Made by a program: the position numbers and the translations under genes. From Christensenella sp. UBA1252 (GTDB lineage: Bacteria; Bacillota; Clostridia; Christensenellales; CAG-1252): a DNA stretch of 6,134 nt. Positions 1 through 5,520 of this stretch are shown here, in pieces. Where the stretch lies: contig DBVY01000021.1 in assembly GCA_002308575.1 (NCBI GenBank), positions 8,838-14,971 on the forward strand, given 5' to 3'. The notes beneath the pieces were generated by a model. The model did no database searches. It saw only the letters and a program-made list of their open reading frames with translations, and was not told where the DNA came from. Positions within the stretch are counted from its first letter, which is position 1; every line of letters starts with the position of its first letter.

Positions 1-455
1 CCCTGCCATTCCTTTTTGACCGCCTTGCGGAGAAAGAAAAAGACGTCGGGCAGGGAAGTCGCGAGCATAAAGACGTAGGTCGAGCAGACGAGGAGCGCGA
101 GCGCAACGGGGATCGCGACCATCAAAAACGGGTTAGCGAGGACGCCGACGAACCCGAGGCCGATCACGAAATTCAAAAGATACCAAGGGATCAGCGCGAG
201 TTTTACGCCCATCGTCACCTTGCTCGGATCGTAACCGCCGACCGAAAGCGAAAGGGCGGCGATCACAATATTGGCAATCGCAACGGGGAAAACCGGCGCC
301 ATCAAAACGAGCGCCGTGATCAAAAGCCCCTTTGCCGTTCCCGAAGAAACGCCGTTTGCGGAAGCGCGGTTGACGATCAAAAGGATGTATAGCGGCAAGT
401 GCATAACGTACATGCCGACCGCTTGCAAGATCAACGAATACTTGGAGATTTTCAT
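1..455 (-). CDS. Polytopic membrane protein of unknown function, 3' part beyond the window
   Basis: The frame is open from an ATG at 455 to the left edge, giving 151 codons with no stop, so the C-terminus lies outside the window. The product begins MKISKYSLILQAVGMYVMHL and has four strongly hydrophobic stretches, at about residues 7-29, 43-70, 82-105 and 108-133. A charged segment (LRKAVKKEW) follows, as expected where a helix leaves the membrane. There is no cleavable signal peptide, no catalytic motif and no transporter signature that I recognise, so I cannot name a family; an integral inner-membrane protein is as far as the sequence goes. The start is the first possible one: the 84 nt upstream in this frame contain no ATG, GTG or TTG. 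It has no Shine-Dalgarno sequence, unlike the other genes here, and its promoter abuts the start codon. It is divergent from the gene at 604. The overlapping Arg-rich frame starting at 459 looks like a shadow. Confidence 0.8.
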   Translation of the reverse strand, partial: MKISKYSLILQAVGMYVMHLPLYILLIVNRASANGVSSGTAKGLLITALVLMAPVFPVAIANIVIAALSLSVGGYDPSKVTMGVKLALIPWYLLNFVIGLGFVGVLANPFLMVAIPVALALLVCSTYVFMLATSLPDVFFFLRKAVKKEWQ

Positions 456-461
456 ACATAA

Positions 462-490
462 AGTATATCCCGCGCCGTATGATATGGCAA
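462..490 (-). promoter_or_regulatory. Sigma-A-type promoter of the left-edge membrane protein
   Basis: On the minus strand, -35 TTGCCA (485-490) and -10 TATACT (462-467) are separated by exactly 17 nt. The -10 box ends only six bases before the ATG at 455, so the expected transcription start falls on or within a base or two of the A of the start codon. That implies a leaderless transcript. The boxes are seen directly; their activity is inferred. Confidence 0.6.
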
Positions 491-566
491 ACGGATTATC
501 GTTAAAAACAAAAAGGCGTCTTTTTTTACCCGAAACGTTTAAATCCCAAAAATGGTGCATTCTTCT

Positions 567-576
567 TGCTATACTG
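567..576 (+). promoter_or_regulatory. Extended -10 promoter for the small gene at 604
   Basis: TGCTATACTG contains a TATACT -10 box (570-575) preceded by the TGn extension. No recognisable -35 box lies at 16-18 nt spacing, where the sequence is A-rich, which is typical of extended -10 promoters. Transcription would start near 582 and give a leader of about 22 nt with the ribosome binding site inside it. The same 10-mer occurs in the promoter of the substrate-binding protein gene (3929-3938). Confidence 0.5.
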
Positions 577-603
577 TAACCGAAAGAAAAGGAGGCACGA
601 AGA

Positions 604-915
604 ATGTGTATCGAAAAAGGGCTGTTGCCCGCGAAGTATGATTTCGAATTGGAGTTTTGTTTGACGAAAGAATCCTATAAAAAGGCGTATCAGGAAGACG
701 GGTCGCTTTGGGAACTCAGGCACGAGGCGCATTTGAAACTCTTTCACGAACTCTTCCGAACGGAAGAAGGGAAGAAGCGGATCGTTGACGATATTAAAGT
801 CATCAATTTGATCTTTTTTAAGCGTAGGAGAAGTTTTTTCAACGCGTTTTCGAAAGCCGAATTCAGCGAGGATGAGCTCGGATTTTTGCGCACTTTTATC
901 TTTGCGAAAAAGTGA
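604..915 (+). CDS. Small soluble protein of unknown function (103 aa)
   Basis: The ATG at 604 is preceded by a near-perfect ribosome binding site (AAGGAGG, 590-596, 7 nt spacing) and an extended -10 promoter, so this frame is preferred over the longer overlapping minus-strand frame, which has neither. The 103-residue product is rich in Lys, Glu and aromatic residues. It has no signal peptide or membrane segment and is probably mostly helical and cytoplasmic. Visible features are an acidic/aromatic N-terminal part (residues 13-40), a helix-like HLKLFHELF segment (about 43-51) and a basic KRRR cluster (about 73-76) next to FFNAF. The C-terminal part resembles a short helical repeat (SEDELGFLRTFIF). 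I do not recognise a family and propose no function. It is flanked by its own promoter and a weak terminator-like hairpin, so it is probably monocistronic. The upstream neighbour is divergent and the downstream DMT gene has its own promoter. Confidence 0.7.
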   Translation: MCIEKGLLPAKYDFELEFCLTKESYKKAYQEDGSLWELRHEAHLKLFHELFRTEEGKKRIVDDIKVINLIFFKRRRSFFNAFSKAEFSEDELGFLRTFIFAKK

Positions 916-934
916 AAAATTCCACTTGTTTTTC
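905..934 (+). terminator. Weak terminator-like hairpin after the 103-aa gene
   Basis: A 5-bp stem, AAGTG (910-914) with CACTT (923-927), overlaps the stop codon and is followed by G and five T (929-933). Flanking A and T tracts can extend the pairing with a bulge (GAAAAA with TTTTTC). The stem is short and AT-rich, so termination may be partial. Confidence 0.3.
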
Positions 935-966
935 ATGCCGTAAAAATTCTTTTTTCTCCAAACGTT

Positions 967-995
967 TTGCACGTAAAGCCCGTCCGTGATACAAT
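967..995 (+). promoter_or_regulatory. Strong sigma-A-type promoter of the DMT transporter gene
   Basis: -35 TTGCAC (967-972), a 17-nt spacer and -10 TACAAT (990-995), with a TG at 987-988 extending the -10. Transcription would start near 1002 and leave a leader of about 61 nt before the ATG at 1063, longer than the 20-30 nt leaders predicted for the other genes here that carry ribosome binding sites. Confidence 0.7.
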
Positions 996-1013
996 ATAAG
1001 CAGGGTTTCGCGG

Positions 1014-1049
1014 TCGGCTGTTTCAGCCGGGGAGAGGGGCGCGAAGCGC
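1014..1049 (+). promoter_or_regulatory. Two tandem hairpins in the DMT 5' leader
   Basis: The first hairpin is CGGCTG (1015-1020), loop TTT, CAGCCG (1024-1029): a perfect 6-bp stem that a T-G pair can extend. The second is GCGC (1039-1042), loop GAA, GCGC (1046-1049), ending immediately before the ribosome binding site GGAGGG (1050-1055). No sequence in the leader is complementary to the binding site, so direct sequestration is not evident. The structures could affect mRNA stability or ribosome access. They do not match a riboswitch class I can recognise. Confidence 0.35.
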
Positions 1050-1062
1050 GGAGGGTCAGAAT

Positions 1063-2058
1063 ATGAAAAAGGTCGGAACCGGGAAAATCCTATCGGTTAT
1101 TTCGATCCTTGCCTCGGGCGTGTTCTGGGGCGTGATCAGCTTGTTTATCAAGCCGCTTTCCGCCGCAGGGTTGTCCGCCACGCAGATCTGCTTCGTCCGC
1201 CTGATGATCGCCGCGCCCGTGTTTGCGATCATAACGCTTTGCGTTTCTCCGGCGTTGTTCCGCTTTCGCTTGCGCGATATTTGGATGTTTATCGGAACGG
1301 GCATCATCAGCATCGTTCTTTTCAACGTTTGTTATTTTTACACGATCATTCAATCCGAAGCCTCTGTCGCCGTCGTTTTATTGTATACGTCGCCGATCTT
1401 CGTTATGATCTTTTCCGTTCTTTTGTTCAGAGAAAAAATCGGTTTGAGAAAGCTCGGCGCGTTGATCCTCGCGTTCGTCGGCTGTCTGCTCGTGTCGGGC
1501 GTGATCGGAACGGGCGCGCACCTTCGTCCGTTCATCGTTCTGACGGGGCTATTGTCCGGTCTGTTTTACGCGCTTTACAGCATTTTCGGATCGATGGCTT
1601 TGAAGAAGTACGACACCTTGACCGTTACGACCTATACGTTTTTGTTCGCGGCGGTCGCGGCGCTTCCTTTCTCCGATCTTACGAGCACCTTTTCGATCCT
1701 TGCCGCTTCTCCGCGCCTGTGGCTTTGGGGAGCGGGGATCGCGGTCGTTTCAACCGCGCTTCCGTATTTCTTCTATACGTTCGGCTTAAAGAAAGTGGAA
1801 GCCTCGCGCGCTTCGATCCTCGTCGCGTTGGAACCGATCGTCGGTTCGATCGTCGGGATCACGGTGTACGGCGAAGGGCACGGCGCGCTGAAACTCGTCG
1901 GGATCCTTTTCGTGATCGGCGCGATCATCGTTTTGAATTTGCCGAAGCGCCGTCCGAGCGTTCCCGTGCCCGATCATACCATTCGTTTGGAGAGCGCGGA
2001 AGAGCCTGCGAAAGCGCCTGCTTTGGAACAAGAAAGCCTTGCTTCTTGCAAGAAGTAA
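1063..2058 (+). CDS. DMT superfamily transporter, EamA family
   Basis: This is a 331-residue inner-membrane secondary transporter of the drug/metabolite transporter superfamily. It has about ten hydrophobic helices in two EamA repeats (residues about 13-147 and 157-294). Each repeat ends in the family's Pro...Glu pattern: TSPIFVMIFSVLLFREK with E124, and LEPIVGSIVGITVYGE with E257 and E271. The first helix carries the typical GVFWGVISLF sequence. Family members export or import amino acids, nucleobases and other small metabolites; nothing here identifies the substrate. A hydrophilic tail of about 36 residues rich in Pro, Glu and Ala follows the last helix (from about residue 296) and is longer than in a minimal EamA protein. 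The ATG at 1063 has GGAGGG (1050-1055) 7 nt upstream. It has its own promoter and leader and ends just before a strong terminator, so it is a single-gene unit. Confidence 0.9.
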   Translation: MKKVGTGKILSVISILASGVFWGVISLFIKPLSAAGLSATQICFVRLMIAAPVFAIITLCVSPALFRFRLRDIWMFIGTGIISIVLFNVCYFYTIIQSEASVAVVLLYTSPIFVMIFSVLLFREKIGLRKLGALILAFVGCLLVSGVIGTGAHLRPFIVLTGLLSGLFYALYSIFGSMALKKYDTLTVTTYTFLFAAVAALPFSDLTSTFSILAASPRLWLWGAGIAVVSTALPYFFYTFGLKKVEASRASILVALEPIVGSIVGITVYGEGHGALKLVGILFVIGAIIVLNLPKRRPSVPVPDHTIRLESAEEPAKAPALEQESLASCKK

Positions 2059-2070
2059 ATCCGAGATATA

Positions 2071-2113
2071 AAAAAGAGGGGTGTTGCAAAATATGCAACG
2101 CCCCGTTTTTTTT
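2071..2113. terminator. Bidirectional intrinsic terminator between convergent genes
   Basis: An 11-bp stem pairs 2078-2088 (GGGGTGTTGCA) with 2094-2104 (TGCAACGCCCC), with one T-G pair and a 5-nt loop. On the plus strand it is followed by G and eight T (2106-2113), ending the DMT transcript. On the minus strand the A run at 2070-2075 supplies a six-T tail, so the same hairpin can end the ABC exporter operon arriving from the right. The bases 2114-2152 hold nothing else that I can see. Confidence 0.9.
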
Positions 2114-2152
2114 GTTTGTTTTTGCGCCCCGATCCGGGATCGCAAACGGTTA

Positions 2153-2899
2153 TCAGCAATCCCGTTGCTCGTTGACGAAGTACGAAGCGGTGACAAACGC
2201 GCCGATCACGACGACGGCGATGATAACGCCGGCCACGATCTCTTTGCCGGCAACGTTCGCATCCATCATCGCGGAAAGCCTGCCGGAGATCCAGTAATCG
2301 AAGAACGAGAATTTCTTGTTTTTGTAGACCGTGTCGGCAAGCGTCAAAAGGAGCTCGATGCCCGTCGGCGCGAGGATCGAAAGGGCGATCGCGCCGCCCG
2401 TTTTGCGGATCGAGATGCCGAACGCGAAATACATCGCGTGATAGGCGAGCAAGAGCAAAATAATCGTCAGAATGGAAAGCGCGTAATTCTGTCCGGCTTT
2501 ACCGATGCCGTCGAAGAAGATAACGCCGAGCAAAAATTCCATAACGATATTCAAAAGAATAAAGGACAAACATCCCGCCAAGGACGAAAGGTATTTGGAC
2601 CAAAACACGCAGGGGCGGGTGTATCCTTTCGAATAGATGTTTTTGATTGTTTCCGACGTGTAGTCTTCGCAAACGAAAAGGGTCACGAAGATCGCGGCAA
2701 GCAGCGAATAGTTGGACGCGAGGTTTTTCAAGAGGTCGAGCGCGTACACTTTGCCGGAGTCGCCGTCCGTCATACCCGCGATAAAGAGTTTGGTCGTAAC
2801 GGAAACGACGATTACACCGAGCGCGGAAACGATGAGGCAGAGCAAAAAGACCTTTGATTTTATGAGTCGACGAAATTCGAATTTGAGCATATTATTCAT
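2153..2899 (-). CDS. ABC-2 type exporter permease
   Basis: This 248-residue integral membrane protein has about six hydrophobic helices, at roughly residues 17-38, 61-77, 101-120, 130-152, 158-178 and 219-242. The segment between helices 2 and 3, CEDYTSETIKNIYSKGYTR, matches the E-Y-x-x-x-T-I-K-N pattern typical of ABC-2 permeases paired with BcrA-like ATPases. That segment is the cytoplasmic coupling region. The chosen start is the ATG at 2899 (MNNMLKFEF), which overlaps the end of the ATPase gene by 8 nt, a mark of translational coupling. An in-frame start 12 codons earlier lies wholly inside the ATPase gene, and an ATG at 2890 is also possible. No strong ribosome binding site precedes it, which fits coupling. 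It forms the membrane half of the exporter with the ATPase upstream. The substrate is unknown; relatives handle bacitracin, lantibiotics or lipids. Confidence 0.85.
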   Translation of the reverse strand: MNNMLKFEFRRLIKSKVFLLCLIVSALGVIVVSVTTKLFIAGMTDGDSGKVYALDLLKNLASNYSLLAAIFVTLFVCEDYTSETIKNIYSKGYTRPCVFWSKYLSSLAGCLSFILLNIVMEFLLGVIFFDGIGKAGQNYALSILTIILLLLAYHAMYFAFGISIRKTGGAIALSILAPTGIELLLTLADTVYKNKKFSFFDYWISGRLSAMMDANVAGKEIVAGVIIAVVVIGAFVTASYFVNEQRDC

Positions 2900-3794
2900 A
2901 GTGTTTTCCCAACCTTGCGATAAAGTAGTCTTCAAAATCGTTGTTGACGACGGAGAGTTCGCTGACTTGAACGCCGTCCCTTACGAGCGCTTCGTTGATC
3001 TCCGCCGCGCGCGACGAATCCGTATTTACGACCAATTCGTTGTTTTCAACGGAATATTCGATCGAACCGAATTTATCTCTCATAATGCTTTCCGCTTTGG
3101 AGAGAGGATCGGCTTTGATCACGAGACCTTTGCGGCAGCGGCGCTTCAGATCTTCCGAAGAAACCTCTTCCACGAGTTCGCCGTCGTTGATGATTCCGTA
3201 GCGCGTCGCAATCTTGCCGAGCTCGTCCAAAAGGTGGCTGGAGATTAAGAAGGTGACGCCGCGTTCTTCGTTTAGGCGAAGAATGATGTCGCGGATCTCT
3301 TTGATACCCGCGGGATCGAGTCCGTTGATCGGTTCGTCGAGGATCAAAAGTTCGGGTTTGCCGAGCAGGGAGAGGGCGAGTCCGAGCCTTTGCTTCATTC
3401 CGAGCGAAAACGCACCGACTTTGCGCGTCCCTACCTTCGCGAGTCCAACGAAGTCCAAAAGTTCGTTGATTTCTTGATCGGTACCGCCGAAAAGGATCGA
3501 AAAGCGTTTCATGTTTTCAAACGCCGTGCAATTTCTGTAAAGTCCGGGCGCTTCGATCAAAGAGCCGATGCGCGCTCTTTCGGCGGCAAGATTCTCCGAA
3601 CCGAAGAGTTTGATTTCGCCCGACGTCGGACGGAGCATACCGAGGATCATCTTCATCGTCGTCGTTTTGCCCGCGCCGTTCTTTCCGATCAAACCGTAAA
3701 TGTCGCCTTTTTCGACGTGCATTTCAACGTCTTTTGCGGCAACTTTTCTCGGAAACGCTTTGGTCAGAGCTTTCGTTTCAATAACGTATTCCAT
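2892..3794 (-). CDS. ABC exporter ATPase, BcrA/lantibiotic-immunity type
   Basis: The 300-residue cytoplasmic ATPase has all the nucleotide-binding motifs in order: Walker A GKNGAGKTT (37-45), an E-loop with Glu81 in SLIEAPGLY where most ABC ATPases have Gln, signature SLGMKQRLGLA (130-140), Walker B LLILDEP with catalytic Glu154, D-loop GLD (158-160) and switch His177 in ISSH. The Glu-for-Gln change and the signature form are characteristic of the BcrA/LanF group, which confers self-protection or resistance to peptide antibiotics. A C-terminal domain of about 90 residues after the core (from about 210) is normal for this group. The start has an excellent site, AGGAGG at 3800-3805 on the minus strand. 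It leads a two-gene operon with the overlapping permease. No sensor kinase or regulator of the BceRS type is adjacent in the window, so a specific resistance role is inference. Confidence 0.92.
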   Translation of the reverse strand: MEYVIETKALTKAFPRKVAAKDVEMHVEKGDIYGLIGKNGAGKTTTMKMILGMLRPTSGEIKLFGSENLAAERARIGSLIEAPGLYRNCTAFENMKRFSILFGGTDQEINELLDFVGLAKVGTRKVGAFSLGMKQRLGLALSLLGKPELLILDEPINGLDPAGIKEIRDIILRLNEERGVTFLISSHLLDELGKIATRYGIINDGELVEEVSSEDLKRRCRKGLVIKADPLSKAESIMRDKFGSIEYSVENNELVVNTDSSRAAEINEALVRDGVQVSELSVVNNDFEDYFIARLGKHYE

Positions 3795-3830
3795 GTGTGC
3801 CTCCTGTTTTTTTTGACTTTCGTCCGCATT

Positions 3831-3859
3831 ATTTTATAAAAAGGAAATGGATTTGTCAA
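3831..3859 (-). promoter_or_regulatory. Consensus sigma-A promoter of the ABC exporter operon
   Basis: On the minus strand, consensus -35 TTGACA (3854-3859), a 17-nt spacer and -10 TAAAAT (3831-3836). Transcription would start near 3824, leaving a leader of about 30 nt with the AGGAGG site. This is the best match to consensus in the window and suggests substantial constitutive expression. A small GC-rich inverted repeat (GCGC 3886-3889 and 3896-3899) lies just upstream, between the two divergent promoters; it is too short to call an operator. Confidence 0.75.
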
Positions 3860-3907
3860 CTCATACGACCATTCCTTTTCGGCGGGCGCTTTAACGCGCT
3901 GAATTGC

Positions 3908-3937
3908 TTTACAGAAAGAATTTACCCGTGCTATACT
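3908..3937 (+). promoter_or_regulatory. Promoter of the amino-acid ABC importer operon
   Basis: -35 TTTACA (3908-3913), an 18-nt spacer and -10 TATACT (3932-3937) with a TG extension at 3929-3930. Transcription would start near 3944, about 25 nt before the ATG at 3969. It is back to back with the exporter promoter, and the -35 boxes are about 48 nt apart. I see no operator, T-box or riboswitch in the short leader. Confidence 0.65.
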
Positions 3938-3968
3938 GAAATCACCCTGAATAAAAAGGAGAAACACT

Positions 3969-4769
3969 ATGAAGAAGAAAATCGTTGCAGTTGTTTTGGT
4001 AATTGCGCTTATGGCGTGCTGCCTCGCCGTGTTCGCTTCTTGCTCCAAGAAGCAAACGGACGCCGAGTACATCCTCGGCAAAGGAACGCTGGTTTGCGGC
4101 GTCACCCTTTACGAACCGATGAACTATGCGGATGACGAAGGCGAAATGACCGGTTTCGATACCGAATTCGCGGAAGCGGTTTGCGCGAAGCTCGGCATCA
4201 AAGCGAAATTCCAAGTTATCAAATGGTCGAGCAAAGAGATCGAGCTCAACTCCAAATATATCGACTGCATTTGGAACGGCTTCACGGTAAACGAAGAAAG
4301 AAAGCAACAGGTTTCGTTCACCCAAAGCTATTTGAACAATACGCAATGCGTCGTTATCAAGAGCTCGAACGCGGCGAACTTTACGAACGCGGAGGCTTGC
4401 GCGGGTATGAGAGCGGCGGCGGAAGCGGGCAGCGCGGGTGAAAGCGCGGCGAAAGGCTTGACCGCGGAGGCAAACGTTACGTCCGTTGCGGCGCAAATCA
4501 CCGCTTTGACCGAAGTCACGAGCGGCACGGCGGACTTCGCCGTCGTGGACGTGATCCTCGCGAACAGCATGGTCGGCAAGGGCGCTTACAGCGATCTCCA
4601 AATCGCGACCGGCATCCAACTCGAAGCGGAAGAGTATGCGGTCGGTTTCAGAAAGGGAAGCGATATGGTCGAGAAAGTCAATAAGGTCATCGACGAGCTT
4701 CTCGCGGACGGCACGTTGCTTACGATTGCCCAAAAGTACGGCGTGGACGGACAACTGATCACGAAGTAA
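3969..4769 (+). CDS. Amino-acid ABC transporter substrate-binding lipoprotein
   Basis: This 266-residue family 3 solute-binding protein captures a polar amino acid outside the membrane and delivers it to the permease encoded next. A basic, hydrophobic signal peptide (1-24) ends at Cys25 in FASC, the likely lipidation site. The -3 Phe is less common than Leu, and LMAC at 14-17 is a weaker alternative. The family signature is GFDTEFAEAVCAKLG (62-76). Ligand-site counterparts in the HisJ/LAO-binding fold are Tyr48, Gly104 and Thr106 before Arg111 (which would bind the carboxylate), the AGSAGE loop (153-158) and Asp194 (amino group). These assignments are by motif, without an alignment. Length is normal. 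The exact amino acid cannot be read from the sequence. The start has AAGGAG (3956-3961) at 7 nt. It is first in the operon and is followed by a terminator hairpin, which suggests a higher dose than the permease. Confidence 0.92.
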   Translation: MKKKIVAVVLVIALMACCLAVFASCSKKQTDAEYILGKGTLVCGVTLYEPMNYADDEGEMTGFDTEFAEAVCAKLGIKAKFQVIKWSSKEIELNSKYIDCIWNGFTVNEERKQQVSFTQSYLNNTQCVVIKSSNAANFTNAEACAGMRAAAEAGSAGESAAKGLTAEANVTSVAAQITALTEVTSGTADFAVVDVILANSMVGKGAYSDLQIATGIQLEAEEYAVGFRKGSDMVEKVNKVIDELLADGTLLTIAQKYGVDGQLITK

Positions 4770-4780
4770 TCGAATTATTA

Positions 4781-4817
4781 TTGCGGAGCGGGCGTTTGCC
4801 CCGTTCCGCAATTTTTT
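4781..4817 (+). terminator. Intercistronic terminator after the binding-protein gene
   Basis: A 12-bp stem pairs 4781-4792 (TTGCGGAGCGGG) with 4800-4811 (CCCGTTCCGCAA), with one G-T pair and a 7-nt loop, and six T follow (4812-4817). It lies 11 nt after the stop codon. I see no promoter between it and the permease start at 4849, so downstream genes probably depend on read-through. The hairpin may also protect the 3' end of an abundant binding-protein transcript. Confidence 0.85.
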
Positions 4818-4848
4818 AAACGGAGTTTTTCGGCTGCGAGGGAAAAAC

Positions 4849-5511
4849 GTGAGTTTTATCGAAGTAACCAAACAATTATTGAGCGGGTTCGGAACCACCT
4901 GCCTTTTATTTATCCTGACGATCCTTTTTGCGCTTCCTCTCGGACTGATCATCTGTTTCGGTTCGATGACGCGCTTTAAGCCGCTTCGTTATTTGACGCG
5001 CGCGTTTGTTTGGATCATTCGCGGTACGCCTTTAATGCTCCAACTTTTCGTCGTCTTTTACGTGCCGGGCATGCTCTTTGATTCCCCGATCTTTGCCCAA
5101 CTCGAAAACGGAAGATTCATCGCCGCCTTGATCGCGTTCGTGATCAATTACGGTTGCTATTTTTCCGAGATCTATCGCGGCGGGATCGAGAGCATCAGCA
5201 AAGGGCAGTACGAGGCTTGCGCCGTGCTCGGTATGACCAAGACGCAAACCTTTTTCCACGTCGTCCTCCCGCAGGTCGTGAAGCGCATCATTCCCCCGAT
5301 GAGCAACGAGATCATAACCCTTGTGAAAGATACGTCGCTCGCCCGCGTGATCGCGGTCATTGATATCATCTTCGCGGCGGAAATGATCCTTTCGCTTCGC
5401 GCGCTCTTGTGGCCGCTGTTCTATGCCGGCGCGTTCTACCTCGTGTTCAACGGCGTTTTGACCTTGCTGTTCGGGTACGTTGAAAAACGACTCGACTATT
5501 ACAAGGTGTAG
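4849..5511 (+). CDS. Polar amino-acid ABC transporter permease, HisM/GlnP type
   Basis: The 220-residue inner-membrane permease has about five helices, at roughly residues 15-37, 55-76, 87-108, 155-178 and 185-207. This is the usual size and topology for the His/Glu/Gln/Arg permease family. The family hallmark RGTPLMLQL is at 58-66. The EAA coupling loop, EACAVLGMTKTQTFFHVVLPQ (122-142) with Gly128 and LP at 140-141, contacts the ATPase. Only one permease gene is visible, so the channel is probably a homodimer unless another lies downstream of the window. The start is GTG at 4849, supported by GAGGG (4838-4842) with 6 nt spacing and by the N-terminus typical of the family. It follows the terminator at 4781-4817. 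The stop codon overlaps the ribosome binding site of the ATPase gene. Confidence 0.93.
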   Translation: MSFIEVTKQLLSGFGTTCLLFILTILFALPLGLIICFGSMTRFKPLRYLTRAFVWIIRGTPLMLQLFVVFYVPGMLFDSPIFAQLENGRFIAALIAFVINYGCYFSEIYRGGIESISKGQYEACAVLGMTKTQTFFHVVLPQVVKRIIPPMSNEIITLVKDTSLARVIAVIDIIFAAEMILSLRALLWPLFYAGAFYLVFNGVLTLLFGYVEKRLDYYKV

Positions 5512-5520
5512 GAGGGGCGT

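Noticed and set aside
526..972. 148-codon minus-strand open frame opposite the 103-aa gene
   Set aside because: No ribosome binding site was found, it overlaps the promoters of two other genes, and its product looks like an antisense translation; the plus-strand frame has far better signals.
1014..1049. Guanidine-II (mini-ykkC) riboswitch in front of the transporter
   Set aside because: That class has two hairpins with ACGR loops; the loops here are TTT and GAA.
1838..1859. Short direct repeat GATCGTCGG
   Set aside because: It encodes the repeated Ile-Val-Gly of a conserved EamA motif (PIVGSIVGI) and is explained by protein sequence and codon preference.
2042..2055. Perfect 14-bp palindrome CTTCTTGCAAGAAG at the end of the DMT gene
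   Set aside because: It lies inside the coding sequence (encoding part of the last residues, before the stop), has no loop or T tract, and the true terminator follows it. Probably chance.
1239..2297. 352-codon plus-strand frame overlapping the DMT gene
   Set aside because: It is an Arg-rich out-of-frame shadow of the EamA coding sequence that also crosses a strong terminator.
3886..3899. GCGC...GCGC inverted repeat between the divergent promoters as an operator
   Set aside because: Only four base pairs around a 6-nt gap; too short to distinguish from chance in GC-rich sequence.
3942..4952. 336-codon minus-strand frame opposite the binding-protein gene
   Set aside because: It is an Arg-rich shadow that spans the binding-protein gene, the terminator and the permease start on the other strand.
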